Below are positions 27,034-35,697 of a DNA stretch of 64,000 bases, one piece after another. Under the pieces are notes generated by a model. That model searched no databases and was not told where the DNA came from. It saw only the letters and a list, made by a program, of their open reading frames with translations. The first letter of the stretch is position 1, and each line of letters opens with the position of its first letter. A program made the translations under genes and the position numbers. The DNA is from Microbacterium sp. CBA3102 (GTDB lineage: Bacteria > Actinomycetota > Actinomycetes > Actinomycetales > Microbacteriaceae), in contig NZ_CP042412.1 in assembly GCF_007954505.1 (NCBI RefSeq), forward strand, positions 496,001 to 560,000. Reading direction: 5' to 3'.

Positions 27034-28443
27034 TCACTCGGAGATCGCGTCCGGGCCCACGACGCCTTCGAGACCACGGACGTAGGTCTTCAGGGCGTCA
27101 TCGACCGACGTCCCGGTGGCGACGTCGAGCGTGGCCTGCTGGAGCAGCACGGACACCTGCGGGTAGGCGGCCAGGCCGGGACGGTAGGCGGTGATCGGCA
27201 GGACCTCTTCGCTGACGAACGTCAGCATGGGGTCGGACGACAGGAGCTTCTCGTTCACGTCGTTGCGCGGGGAGATCGAGAGCGTGCCGGCGGCACGCGC
27301 CTCGTAGGCTTCCGGCGAGTTCATGAAGGCGAGCAGCTCCCAGGCGAGCGCTGCGTGCTTCGAGTTGGGGTTGAGCACACGCCCGGTACCCCCGGACATC
27401 GAGACGTAGTCCTGATCGTTGATGCCGTCGCCCGGCTCGATCGCCGGGATCTTGGCGTACCCGACGGTGGTGTCGCGATCGGCCATCGGCGCCGTGCCCA
27501 CACCCTCCGCGGGGTTGATCACGGAGCGCCAGAAGTAGTCGCCCTCGAGCAGGATGCCGATCTTGCCCTCGGCGAAGAGCTGGAACGAGGTGTCGCGTCC
27601 CGACGCCTCCTGCTGGAGGACCGGGTCACCGAGCCCCTCGTCGACGTAGATCGTCTCGTACAGGTCGAGCGTCTTCTCCATGCCGTCGGTGGCACCGATC
27701 CACTTGCCGTCCTCGTACACCTGCTCTCCGGTGCCGACCAGCATCGGAAGCAGACCCTGCATCGTCGTCGCCTCGCCCATCGCCGTACCGGCGTTCAGCT
27801 GGATCGGGGTGACGCCGTCGAGGTCCTTGAGGTCGCGCGCCGCGTCGAGGATGTCGTCCCAGCTCTCCGGAGCCCAGTCCTCATCGAGCCCCGCCTGGGC
27901 GAAGAGGTCCTTGTTGTAGTACAGCACGCGACCGTCGGCGCCCTGCGGGACGCCATAGCGGTCGCCGTCGAACGAGAGGGCGTTCTGCACGGCGTCGGGG
28001 ATCTGCGCCCAGCCGTCCCAGTCGTCGACCGCCTTGCCGCCGACGTCGGAGAGCGGCTTGATGTATCCGGCCTCGGCGAACTCGCCGACCCAGATGCCGT
28101 CCATCCCGATGATGTCGGCGCCCTTGCCGGACTGCAGATCGAGGGCGATCTTGGTCTTGTAGTCCTCATCGTCGACGCCCTGCGGCTGGAACTCGACGGT
28201 GACGTCCTTGCCTTCCGCGTCCATGGCCTTCTCGAACTCGGGGATGACCCAGTCCGCGATCCAGTCCGCTTCGGCACTGTTCTTGCCGCCGGTGATGGAG
28301 TTGGTGGTGAGGGTGAGGGTGACCGGCCCGGATTCGTCCTCGGTCTCCGGCTCCGATCCACCGGAGCAGCCAGCCAGGACGACCGCACCGACAGTGGTGA
28401 GGGCGAACGCCGCAAGCAGGCGGCGCTTTCCGTACGTGACCAT
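27034..28443 (-). CDS. ABC sugar-binding lipoprotein, family 1
   Basis: A 469-residue binding protein. Its lipoprotein signal peptide has lipobox LAGC (Cys at about residue 25) and is followed by a Ser/Gly/Glu-rich linker. The mature part is a family 1 solute-binding protein (WIADWVIPEFEKAMD, then a KGADIIGMDGIWVGEFAE segment). AAAGG precedes the ATG at 28443. It delivers the substrate of the mannosidase/inositol operon to the two permeases encoded directly downstream. Ligand unknown. Confidence 0.92.
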   Translation of the reverse strand: MVTYGKRRLLAAFALTTVGAVVLAGCSGGSEPETEDESGPVTLTLTTNSITGGKNSAEADWIADWVIPEFEKAMDAEGKDVTVEFQPQGVDDEDYKTKIALDLQSGKGADIIGMDGIWVGEFAEAGYIKPLSDVGGKAVDDWDGWAQIPDAVQNALSFDGDRYGVPQGADGRVLYYNKDLFAQAGLDEDWAPESWDDILDAARDLKDLDGVTPIQLNAGTAMGEATTMQGLLPMLVGTGEQVYEDGKWIGATDGMEKTLDLYETIYVDEGLGDPVLQQEASGRDTSFQLFAEGKIGILLEGDYFWRSVINPAEGVGTAPMADRDTTVGYAKIPAIEPGDGINDQDYVSMSGGTGRVLNPNSKHAALAWELLAFMNSPEAYEARAAGTLSISPRNDVNEKLLSSDPMLTFVSEEVLPITAYRPGLAAYPQVSVLLQQATLDVATGTSVDDALKTYVRGLEGVVGPDAISE

Positions 28444-28469
28444 TTCTGACCTTTCTGTATCGCTGAACG

Positions 28470-28487
28470 CCGAGCGGATGCGCTCGG
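28470..28487. promoter_or_regulatory. Intercistronic hairpin before the binding-protein gene
   Basis: CCGAGCG-GATG-CGCTCGG is a perfect 7-bp stem with a 4-base loop, in the 61-base gap between the dehydrogenase and the binding-protein gene. This is the largest gap among the uptake genes. It may be an RNA-processing or 5'-stabilising element that raises binding-protein expression over its neighbours. Confidence 0.45.
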
Positions 28488-28504
28488 TCGCGGATGTGGG
28501 TGAA

Positions 28505-29668
28505 CTACTGCGCGGCTTCGACGCCCAGGTCGAGCGTGACGCCCTTCGAGAGCGCGAGCGCGCGGATCATCCGCTGCCCGACCCGCACGTCGGCCATCGA
28601 TTCCTCGACGCTCGCCCCGTCGGGACGCTCGCCGCGGACCAGTGCCGCCAGCGCGAACAGTTCGTTCTCGAAAGCCTCTTGCTGCATCCACCGCGACTCG
28701 CTCACGCGGATGCCGAGCTCCGGGTGACTCTCCGTCACGCGGAGGACGGTGGGGAGATTGGTCACGTACGGAACACCGAAGAGCAGTTCGACGGTTCCGG
28801 TCTCGTGATGGAAGGTGACGGTCTCCTGGTAGTCGGGGTAACCGTCGATGTAGTGCCAATCGAGGGTCCACGGGGTATCGTCACGAGCGAGCGTGCCCCG
28901 CAGGTGCACCGATCCCGGCATCTTCGGACCCCAGTGCTGGGCGAAGTCGACATCGCCCAGACCGCCGACGAGCATACGGAGCAGTCCGACGTCGTGGACG
29001 ATGGAACCCAGCACGACGTTCGTGTAGAGCGTGCGCAGGTCGGTCGGGAGGTCGGCGCCGACGGCCGAGTCCACGATCGTCCCCGTCGCTGCGATCAGCG
29101 GGGCGAGGACTTCCGCGGAGACGTCGTGGGTGCGCGCCGCGAGGCGGGCGTACTCCAGTTGCGAGCCGTCCAGCGGGTGCATCACCTGCACGCTGATCGC
29201 ACGCAGGTCGACGTCGGCGAGGAGGCGCTTCGCGTGCTGCGACGCGAGGTCGTACTCCTTCATGTAGCCGACGCGCACCCAGTCACGCAGGTCGATCCCG
29301 GCGTCCACGGCGTAGGCGGCAAGGGCGTCGAGCTCGGCGATCGAGTAGGCGAGGGGCTTCTCGGCGAGCACACGGATGCCGGCCTTCACGAGCCGCAGCG
29401 TGTCGCCGGCGTGGGAGCCGGTGGTGGCGAGGATGGCGGCGTCGATCGCGAGCACACCGTCGTCCTTCGCAGCGACGAGGGCATCGACCGACGAGAACCG
29501 GCGGTCCGCGGCGACGCCGTAGCGGGCTCCCATGTCGGCGGTGCGCTCGGCGGAGAGATCGACGAGTGCGGCGATCTCGAAGTCCTCCGCGTTCCTGCGC
29601 AGCATCGGCAGGTGCACGCTCTGGCTGATCGCCCCCAACCCGATGACGGCGACGCGGGTGACGCTCAC
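28505..29668 (-). CDS. Gfo/Idh/MocA-family oxidoreductase, IolG candidate
   Basis: A 387-residue NAD(P)-dependent sugar or polyol dehydrogenase. The Rossmann motif AVIGLGAISQSVHLP is at the N-terminus, and the catalytic lysine segment LAEKPLAYS is at about residue 105. The C-terminal half is the usual alpha/beta substrate domain. The GTG at 29668 overlaps the upstream stop (GTGA), so it is preferred over the GTG three codons earlier. It sits in the operon of a sugar importer and ahead of iol genes that lack a clear iolG, so oxidation of an inositol or inositol glycoside is likely. Specificity cannot be read from the sequence. Confidence 0.83.
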   Translation of the reverse strand: MSVTRVAVIGLGAISQSVHLPMLRRNAEDFEIAALVDLSAERTADMGARYGVAADRRFSSVDALVAAKDDGVLAIDAAILATTGSHAGDTLRLVKAGIRVLAEKPLAYSIAELDALAAYAVDAGIDLRDWVRVGYMKEYDLASQHAKRLLADVDLRAISVQVMHPLDGSQLEYARLAARTHDVSAEVLAPLIAATGTIVDSAVGADLPTDLRTLYTNVVLGSIVHDVGLLRMLVGGLGDVDFAQHWGPKMPGSVHLRGTLARDDTPWTLDWHYIDGYPDYQETVTFHHETGTVELLFGVPYVTNLPTVLRVTESHPELGIRVSESRWMQQEAFENELFALAALVRGERPDGASVEESMADVRVGQRMIRALALSKGVTLDLGVEAAQ

Positions 29669-30573
29669 GCGAACCACGCCCGCAAGGCGTCACGGTTGGC
29701 GACCTGCTCGGCCTTGGCCCGCTCGACCTCAGCGGTCGAGCGCGGCACGACGTCCTGCTCGACGATGAGCCAGCCGCTGTATCCGCTGCCGATGATCTCG
29801 TCCACGAGTTCGGTGACGGCGAGATCCCCCTGCCCCAGCGGGACGAAGACGCGCTTCTCCCAGACCGAGCGCATCGGGTCATCGGCCTGCAACGCCTCGT
29901 GCAGGATCCGCGTGCGCGCGTCCTTGAGGTGCAGGTGATTGATGCGGTCACGCCACCGGCGGAAGTCGGGCAGCGGGTCGCCGCCCCCGATGAGGAGGTG
30001 ACCGGAGTCGAAGGTGAGACCGACGTCGGTCGATGCCAGCAGCGCGTCGACCTCTTCGGGCGTCTCGACATACGTGCACGCGTGGTGGTGGAAGGTCGGC
30101 TCGAGCCCGCGATCGCGGACACGCGCCGTCGCGATGTTGACGCGATCGGCGAACCGCGCCCAGTCGTCCCCACGGAGCGTGAGTTCGGGAGCGCCACCAG
30201 GACGCGCCTTGCGTGCCGCGCTGCCCGAGTCGGCGAGCGTGGGCAGAGGAGCAAGGGGCGGCCCGGTCTCCGCCGCAGCGACGAACACGTCGAGGATGTC
30301 ATCGAGGTTCGCCATCGCGCGGGCGAAGTCGTCGTCGGCACCGGCGAACGGAAGGTCCACCCATCCGCCCGCGAGTTCGAGGCCGTGGCGCCGCAGGCGA
30401 TCCGTCAGCTCCGCGCCTCGTCCGAGAAGTCCGACCGGTCCGAGATCGATGCCCTGGTAGCCGGCCTCGCTGATCCAGCGCGCAAGTTCCTCGCCTTCGG
30501 GAAGTGCGACGAGGTCCGGGCGTGCGAGCTCGAAGACCCCGTAGCTCACCGGCGCATTCGCGATACGGATCAC
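29665..30573 (-). CDS. TIM-barrel sugar isomerase/epimerase, IolE/IolI-like
   Basis: A 302-residue xylose-isomerase-like TIM barrel (AP endonuclease family 2). It has the opening IANAPVSYGVFEL, GYQGIDLGPVG, the metal-ligand region FHHHACTYVETPEE (about residue 155), LTFDSGHLLIGGGDP and the closing GWLIVEQD. Start: GTG at 30573 has AAAGGA six bases upstream; the ATG at 30591 would place that site inside the gene. It is the first gene of the long catabolic run. Inosose dehydratase (IolE) and inosose isomerase (IolI) belong to this superfamily, and no other IolE is present, so it may fill that step. Confidence 0.8.
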   Translation of the reverse strand: MIRIANAPVSYGVFELARPDLVALPEGEELARWISEAGYQGIDLGPVGLLGRGAELTDRLRRHGLELAGGWVDLPFAGADDDFARAMANLDDILDVFVAAAETGPPLAPLPTLADSGSAARKARPGGAPELTLRGDDWARFADRVNIATARVRDRGLEPTFHHHACTYVETPEEVDALLASTDVGLTFDSGHLLIGGGDPLPDFRRWRDRINHLHLKDARTRILHEALQADDPMRSVWEKRVFVPLGQGDLAVTELVDEIIGSGYSGWLIVEQDVVPRSTAEVERAKAEQVANRDALRAWFA

Positions 30574-30619
30574 TCGATTTCCTTTCTCCATTGAACGGTC
30601 GGACCGAAGCCCAGTAAAA

Positions 30620-30648
30620 ATGTTAGCAGGTAATTACATATGCATCAA
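30620..30648 (-). promoter_or_regulatory. Promoter of the catabolic operon with embedded operator
   Basis: On the minus strand TTGATG and TAACAT are separated by 17 bases, a good sigma-A-type promoter, 47 bases upstream of the isomerase GTG. The interval carries the inexact palindrome ATGTTA...TTACAT (30620-30639), containing TTAGCA-GG-TAAT, which resembles the palindrome before iolC. Confidence 0.55.
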
Positions 30649-31346
30649 TCATCATCGGAGGCTCCCTGGACGGCGACCGAACGCACGCCATCGAGCCGCG
30701 CGATCGCGTCGATCAGGTCCGAGCGCTTGTCGGGGGAGGCCTCGACGAACTCGAGAGTCGCGCGCATGTCGGAATCGCCGTGGATCCGGGCCGCTCCGAG
30801 AAGGGTGCCCGGCAGACCGCGTCGCTCGGCGGCCGCGAGCGCCTCACGGAGAGCACCCCGATCGGCCTCGTACTGGACGGTGACACGTAGCCTCTCGGGC
30901 TCCGGGCGCAGACGATCGCGCACACGGGAGAGCGGACCGACGGTGAGCAGATGCAGCCCGGTGCCGGCGATCGCCAGGAGAGGCATGTTGGCACCGCAGG
31001 CCATGCCGATCGCCGCCACGACCCAGATGGTCGCCGCCGACGTCAGCCCCGACACGGCATTGTTGCGCACGAAGATCACGCCGGCCCCGAGGAACCCGAT
31101 CCCGGACACGACCTGCGCCGCGATGCGGGAGGGGTCGACGGCCACGTCAGGCCCGAGGACCCCCTCGAATCCGTACGCCGAGATCAGGGTGAAGATGGCG
31201 GAACCGATCCCGACGAGGACGTGGGTGCGCAGCCCCGCGCTCTTGAGCTTCCGGGAGCGCTCGACACCGACCGCCACCGAGAGCACGAAGGCCAAGGCGA
31301 GGAGACCGAGCTCCACGAACAGGTGCGGATCCCACACGTAGCTCAC
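30645..31346 (-). CDS. MgtC/SapB-family membrane protein
   Basis: A 233-residue protein. The MgtC domain has about four transmembrane segments and family text GVERSRKLKSAGLRTHVLVGIGSA, GFLGAGVIF and GLTSAATIW (residues 25-110). A soluble ACT-like C-terminal domain follows (about 155-233). The GTG at 31346 has GAAGGAG five bases upstream. MgtC proteins affect Mg2+ homeostasis and the F-type ATPase in pathogens; a role here is unknown. Its stop lies within the promoter region of the catabolic operon. Confidence 0.9.
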   Translation of the reverse strand: MSYVWDPHLFVELGLLALAFVLSVAVGVERSRKLKSAGLRTHVLVGIGSAIFTLISAYGFEGVLGPDVAVDPSRIAAQVVSGIGFLGAGVIFVRNNAVSGLTSAATIWVVAAIGMACGANMPLLAIAGTGLHLLTVGPLSRVRDRLRPEPERLRVTVQYEADRGALREALAAAERRGLPGTLLGAARIHGDSDMRATLEFVEASPDKRSDLIDAIARLDGVRSVAVQGASDDD

Positions 31347-31368
31347 GCCGACTCCTTCATGTCAGCAC

Positions 31369-31382
31369 AATAGCACTTTAAG
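31369..31382. promoter_or_regulatory. Candidate third copy of the TAGCAC-type operator
   Basis: AATAGCACTTTAAG, between the divergent MgtC and GntR genes, resembles CATTAGCACTAATG at 20154. It is weaker evidence than the other two copies because its symmetry is poor. Confidence 0.3.
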
Positions 31383-31474
31383 CATCCTCAGGACTTTTCG
31401 CTGCTCAGCGCCGCCCCTCGCCACGCATCGCCGCTCGAAGTTCCCGGAAAATCGGGTCTGGGGTGGATCGTATG

Positions 31475-31488
31475 ATTGTCGCTACAAT
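31475..31488. promoter_or_regulatory. ATTGT/ACAAT palindrome before the GntR gene
   Basis: ATTGT-CGCT-ACAAT is a perfect 5+5 inverted repeat 27 bases upstream of the regulator start. It overlaps a possible -10 box TATGAT (31471-31476), a typical position for autorepression by a GntR protein. Confidence 0.45.
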
Positions 31489-31515
31489 ATGACTCCCCAC
31501 AGAAAGCGGAGGACC

Positions 31516-32277
31516 ATGGCCGATCTCGTCACCCCGTGGCCGAACGATCTCTTCGCGGACATCGACCGCACGGGTCCGGTCCCGCTCTACTTCCAGGTCT
31601 CCACGCGCCTGCAGAGCGCGATCCAATCCGGAGCGATCCCCGCCGGCGCCCGCCTCGAGAACGAGGTGTCGATCGCCGAGCAGCTGGGCCTCTCCCGACC
31701 CACCATCCGACGAGCGATCCAGGAACTCGTCGACAAGGGACTCCTCGTGCGCCGACGGGGCATCGGCACCCAGGTCGTGCAGGGTTCCGTCACCCGCCAG
31801 GTCGAACTCACCAGTCTCTTCGAAGACCTGCAGAGCGCCCACCACGAACCGGGCACGCAGGTGCTGACGCACGAGGTGATCCCGGCTTCGGAGGAAGTGG
31901 CGACGGCACTCGCCCTGCCCCCCGGTGCGGAGGTCCTCCACCTGAGACGCCGACGGAGCACCGACGGCGTTCCCGTCGCCGTTCTCGAGAACTACCTCCC
32001 TCGCGAGTTCGCGGACATCTCCGCCGAACAACTCGAGTCCCGAGGTCTCTATCAGGCCCTCCGCGCCCGAGGCATCGCCATCCGGGTCGCCAAGCAGAAG
32101 ATCGGCGCACGCCGCGCAGAGGCCGATGAACCAGAACTGCTGGAGATCGAGGCGGGCGGTCCGCTGCTGACCATGGAGCGCATCTCGTTCGACCAGTCAG
32201 GCGCTGCGATCGAGCTCGGCCACCACTGCTACCGCCCAGACCTGTATCGCTTCGAGACCACGCTCGTCGCGAAGTAG
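31516..32277 (+). CDS. GntR-family regulator, HutC/UTRA subfamily
   Basis: A 253-residue repressor. The GntR winged helix is at about residues 15-80 (LQSAIQSGAIPAGARLENEV, then QLGLSRPTIRRAIQEL) and the UTRA ligand domain at about 100-245 (VLHLRRRRSTDGVPVAVLENYLP split across 150-175; ending in HHCYRPDLYRFE). UTRA domains bind small phosphorylated or free sugars. The ATG at 31516 has GCGGAGG immediately upstream; an earlier in-frame ATG has none. Lying at the head of the mannosidase/inositol region, it is the best candidate for its local regulator. Confidence 0.9.
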   Translation: MADLVTPWPNDLFADIDRTGPVPLYFQVSTRLQSAIQSGAIPAGARLENEVSIAEQLGLSRPTIRRAIQELVDKGLLVRRRGIGTQVVQGSVTRQVELTSLFEDLQSAHHEPGTQVLTHEVIPASEEVATALALPPGAEVLHLRRRRSTDGVPVAVLENYLPREFADISAEQLESRGLYQALRARGIAIRVAKQKIGARRAEADEPELLEIEAGGPLLTMERISFDQSGAAIELGHHCYRPDLYRFETTLVAK

Positions 32278-32364
32278 TCCGGCGCATACGTCCGTCTTCT
32301 GGCCGAGTTGTCATTACAGGGGACGCCCGGGAGAATGGAAGGATCCCCCACCGCAAGGAGCCTC

Positions 32365-33003
32365 ATGTCCGACCGCCTCGACCGCGCCCGCAGCACCGGC
32401 ATCCTCGCCGTCCTCCGCGCCCCCTCCCCTGAGCTGGCCCTGGAGGCGTCCGAGGCGATCATCCGCGGTGGCGTGACCGGCATCGAAGTCACCTTCTCGA
32501 CACCCGATGCGCCGGCGGTGATCCGCGAACTGGTCGCGCGTCACGGCGACGCCGCGTACATCGGTGCCGGCACGGTGACCACCGCGGCTCAGGCCACTCA
32601 GGCCGCTGATGCGGGCGCAGAGTTCCTCGTCAGCCCCGGCACCCTCCCCCATCTCACCCGGTCGATGCTCGACACCGGCCGCGTCGTGATGACCGGAGCG
32701 ATGACCCCCACCGAGGTCATGGGCGCGCTGGAGCTGGGCGTCGACGTCGTCAAGATCTTCCCGGCGTCGCTGGGCGGCCCGTCGTACCTCGGCGCGTTGC
32801 GGGGCCCGTTCCCCACCGCCCCCCTGATGCCGACCGGCGGCGTGAATCCGGACAACCTCGCTGCGTGGTTCGCGGCCGGCGCTGTCGCAGTCGGTGCGGG
32901 CGGAGACCTCGCGAACGGCGCATCGATCGCCGCAGCCGACTGGTCCGACATCGAGCAGCGCGCCGCACGCTTCACCACCGCACTCTCCGCCGCGCGGGGC
33001 TGA
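32365..33003 (+). CDS. eda: KDPG/KHG aldolase family protein
   Basis: A 212-residue class I aldolase of the Eda family, which cleaves 2-keto-3-deoxy-6-phosphogluconate or 4-hydroxy-2-oxoglutarate to pyruvate plus an aldehyde. The catalytic Glu is in TGIEVTFSTPDA (about residue 43) and the Schiff-base Lys in DVVKIFPAS (about 132). The phosphate loop is MPTGGVNPDN. The ATG at 32365 has AAGGAG four bases upstream. It lies 87 bases after the GntR gene and may be controlled by it. No phosphogluconate dehydratase is nearby, so the substrate may be another keto-deoxy acid. Confidence 0.88.
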   Translation: MSDRLDRARSTGILAVLRAPSPELALEASEAIIRGGVTGIEVTFSTPDAPAVIRELVARHGDAAYIGAGTVTTAAQATQAADAGAEFLVSPGTLPHLTRSMLDTGRVVMTGAMTPTEVMGALELGVDVVKIFPASLGGPSYLGALRGPFPTAPLMPTGGVNPDNLAAWFAAGAVAVGAGGDLANGASIAAADWSDIEQRAARFTTALSAARG

Positions 33004-33017
33004 TCCCACCACACACG

Positions 33018-33089
33018 ATGACCGACGCCACCACTGATCTACTCGCCTCCGCCGCGGCCGGCGATGCGGGTACCGAGCTCGAACGGTGA
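33018..33089 (+). CDS. Possible 23-residue leader ORF before the TSUP gene
   Basis: ATG at 33018 to TGA at 33089, encoding an acidic, Ala/Thr-rich peptide. It ends 13 bases before the preferred GTG of the transporter, a spacing that would allow translational coupling. The evidence is only position and open frame. Confidence 0.2.
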   Translation: MTDATTDLLASAAAGDAGTELER

Positions 33090-33102
33090 TCGGGCGGCAA
33101 CG

Positions 33103-33855
33103 GTGATCGCGCTCGACCCCTGGGCGTGGGCCGCACTCGCCGTGGCCGCGGTGACGATCGGCATCTCCAAGACGGCTCTCCCGGGCGGCAGCATCCTGGC
33201 GATCGCGCTGTTCGCGGCCGTCCTGCCCGCACGCACGTCCACGGCCGCGATGCTGCTCCTGCTGATGGTCGGCGACGTGTTCGCGTTGATCGCCTACCGC
33301 CGCCACGCCCATTGGCCGACGCTGCTGCGCCTCGCACCGGCCGTCGTCCTCGGGCTCCTTGCCGGATTCGCGTTCCTCGCGCTCGCCGGCGACGGCATCG
33401 TCCGCCGGGCGATCGGCGTGATCCTGCTGCTGATGATCGGCGTGACCCTCTGGCGGCGATGGCGGCAAGACCGTGCGCACGCAGCGGTCCCGCCCTCCTC
33501 CGGCGGCATCGTGCTCGCCGGTGCCTACGGCACGCTCGGTGGCTTCACCACGATGGTCGCCAACGCCGGCGGCCCCGTGATGTCGATGTACTTCCTGGCC
33601 ACCCGGACTCCGGTGCAGGTCTTCCTCGGCACCTCCGCCTGGTTCTTCGCGATCATCAACGTGCTCAAGGTGCCGTTCCTCGCCGGTCTCGGCTTGTTCC
33701 CCACTCCGGTGCTGCTGATGGATGCCGTCCTCGCGCCGCTCGTGGTGATCGGCGCGCTCCTCGGCCTGCGCGTCGCGCGACGCCTGAACCAGCGCGTGTT
33801 CGACCGCCTCGTGATCATCCTCACGATCCTCGGCGCGGCCTACCTCCTGATCTGA
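33103..33855 (+). CDS. TSUP-family sulfite/sulfonate exporter-like protein
   Basis: About 250 residues with seven to eight hydrophobic segments, of the TauE/SafE (TSUP) family. Features are the N-terminal TIGISKTALPGGSILAI and its internal repeat-like GAYGTLGGFTTMVANAGGPVMSMYFL, typical of the duplicated TSUP motif. Members move organosulfur anions or carboxylates. The GTG at 33103 starts just before the first hydrophobic segment; an ATG at 33064 is an alternative. The ribosome binding site is weak for both. Confidence 0.85.
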   Translation: MIALDPWAWAALAVAAVTIGISKTALPGGSILAIALFAAVLPARTSTAAMLLLLMVGDVFALIAYRRHAHWPTLLRLAPAVVLGLLAGFAFLALAGDGIVRRAIGVILLLMIGVTLWRRWRQDRAHAAVPPSSGGIVLAGAYGTLGGFTTMVANAGGPVMSMYFLATRTPVQVFLGTSAWFFAIINVLKVPFLAGLGLFPTPVLLMDAVLAPLVVIGALLGLRVARRLNQRVFDRLVIILTILGAAYLLI

Positions 33856-33916
33856 CCCGGGTCTCCCTATCGGCGAGGCCAAAGCGCCCTGCCCGAATGA
33901 GGTGGGAAGGCGGGGG

Positions 33917-34747
33917 TCAGTCGAGGAAGATGTCCGGGAAGAGCGCGCTGTCGGGAGTGCCGGGGATCGCGGCGTACCCGGAGAAATCGGTCACGCCCTC
34001 ACCTTCGAGCACATCCTCGACGATGAGCGACTGCCCGGTGTAAGAGCCCGCGGGCTTGAGCAGCACGGCGTAGGCGGCGTCGGCGTAGATGGCGGGCGTA
34101 CGGCTCGCGGCCATCACCTTGTCGCCGCCGAGGAGGTTCTGCACGGCGGCCGTGGCGATGGTGGTGCGGGGCCACAGCGTGTTGGCGGCGATCCCGTCGC
34201 GCGCGAACTCCGCCGCGAGGCCGAGCGTGGCCAGCGTCATGCCGAACTTCGCGAGCGTGTAGCCGGTGTGCGCACCGAGCCACTTCGGCGTGGGGTTCAG
34301 GGGCGGCGACAGCGAGAGGATGTGCGGGTTCTCGGCATCCTTCAGGATCGGCACCGCCGCGCGGGACAGCATGAACGTGCCGCGCACGTTGACGTCCTGC
34401 ATCAGGTCGTACTTCTTGGCGTTCAGGTCGAGCGAGCGCGAGAGGTCGATGACGCTGGCGTTGTTGATGACGATGTCGATGCCACCGAACTCGCCCTGCG
34501 TCTTCAGGACCACCTCGGTGATGTCGTCGTCATCGCGGACATCGCCCACGATCGGCAGGGCATTGCCCCCGGCCGCACGGATCTGCTCCGCGGCGGTGTG
34601 GATCGTGCCCTCGAGCTTGGGATGCGGGGTGTCGGTCTTCGCGAGCATCGCGATGTTCGCGCCGTCAGCGGCGGCCCGCAGCGCGATCGCGAGGCCGATG
34701 CCACGGCTGCCGCCCGACATCAGGATGGTCTTGCCTGCCAGTGTCAT
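33917..34747 (-). CDS. SDR oxidoreductase, HSDL2-like
   Basis: A 276-residue short-chain dehydrogenase. The cofactor motif is SGGSRGIG at residue 11, followed by the long basic insert AMLAKTDTPHPKLEGTI that marks the HSDL2-like branch. NNAS is at about residue 95, and the active site is YTLAK with an upstream Ser in ILSLSPPLN. Probably acts on fatty-acyl or hydroxyacyl substrates. It is followed by, and on the same strand as, a second SDR 40 bases upstream, so the two are likely cotranscribed. Confidence 0.87.
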   Translation of the reverse strand: MTLAGKTILMSGGSRGIGLAIALRAAADGANIAMLAKTDTPHPKLEGTIHTAAEQIRAAGGNALPIVGDVRDDDDITEVVLKTQGEFGGIDIVINNASVIDLSRSLDLNAKKYDLMQDVNVRGTFMLSRAAVPILKDAENPHILSLSPPLNPTPKWLGAHTGYTLAKFGMTLATLGLAAEFARDGIAANTLWPRTTIATAAVQNLLGGDKVMAASRTPAIYADAAYAVLLKPAGSYTGQSLIVEDVLEGEGVTDFSGYAAIPGTPDSALFPDIFLD

Positions 34748-34787
34748 GGATTCTCCTGGGTTCTCGATCGCGGTTCAGAGGGCGGGA

Positions 34788-35546
34788 TCAGCGCGGGGCC
34801 ATGCGGATCGCGCCGTCGAGGCGGATGGTCTCGCCGTTGAGGTAGCCGTTCTCGACGATCTGATCCACGAGAGCGGCGTATTCGTCGGGTCGGCCGAGGC
34901 GGGCGGGGAACGGCACCTGCTGGCCGAGGGAGTCCTGTGCCTCCTGCGGCAGCCCCATCAGCATCGGCGTCTCCATGATGCCGGGCGCGATCGTGCAGAC
35001 CCGGATGCCGTGACGCGCGAGCTCGCGCGCGATCGGAAGGGTCATCGCGTGCACGCCGCCCTTCGACGCCGAGTACGCGGGCTGGCCGATCTGTCCGTCG
35101 AAGGCGGCCACGCTCGCGGTGTTGACGATGACGCCGCGTTCGTCGTCGTGGAGCTCGTTCTTGGCGATCACGGCGGATGCCTGCGAGACGACGTTGAACG
35201 TGCCGACGAGGTTGATGCGGATCACCCGTTCGAAGTCGGCGAGCACGGCCGGGTTGCCTTCGCGGTCGAGCACCTTGGCCGGCGGCGCGATGCCCGCACA
35301 GTTCACCACCACACGCAGCGGCGCGGCGGACTGCGCGGCCGCGACGGCCGCCTGTACCTCCTCGGCGCTCGTGACGTCGGCGGCGACGAACAGTCCGCCG
35401 ATCTCGTCGGCCACCTCCGCGCCCTTCGACGAAGCGAGGTCGATGATCGTGACGTGGGCGCCCGCGGCGACGAGGCGACGTGCGGTCGCCAGGCCGAGCC
35501 CCGAGGCTCCGCCGGTGATGAGTGCACCCTGTCCGCTGATCTGCAT
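34788..35546 (-). CDS. SDR oxidoreductase, 3-hydroxyacyl-CoA dehydrogenase type-2-like
   Basis: A 252-residue short-chain dehydrogenase. The cofactor motif TGGASGLG is at residues 11-18, with Asp in IIDLASS favouring NAD. NCAG is at about residue 83, the catalytic Ser in NTASVAAFDGQIG and the Tyr/Lys in YSASK. It resembles HSD17B10/FabG-like enzymes that oxidise 3-hydroxyacyl-CoA (including 2-methyl-3-hydroxybutyryl-CoA). A short gap separates it from the downstream SDR. ATG at 35546 with GGAG upstream. Confidence 0.88.
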   Translation of the reverse strand: MQISGQGALITGGASGLGLATARRLVAAGAHVTIIDLASSKGAEVADEIGGLFVAADVTSAEEVQAAVAAAQSAAPLRVVVNCAGIAPPAKVLDREGNPAVLADFERVIRINLVGTFNVVSQASAVIAKNELHDDERGVIVNTASVAAFDGQIGQPAYSASKGGVHAMTLPIARELARHGIRVCTIAPGIMETPMLMGLPQEAQDSLGQQVPFPARLGRPDEYAALVDQIVENGYLNGETIRLDGAIRMAPR

Positions 35547-35697
35547 CTGATGTTCTCCTTCGAACGTCGTCGTGCGACTGCTGTGATGGAACGCGGTCCC
35601 AGCCTACGTGGTTCTTGGTGTCATCACGAACGGAGGTACGGCGTCGAAAGCGAGCCTACGACATCACTCCTCACGCGCCGTCGGGCAGGATGGATGG

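Noticed and set aside
31405..32031. Minus-strand frame opposite the GntR regulator
   Set aside because: No recognisable protein features, and the plus-strand GntR gene is clear and well placed with a strong ribosome binding site.
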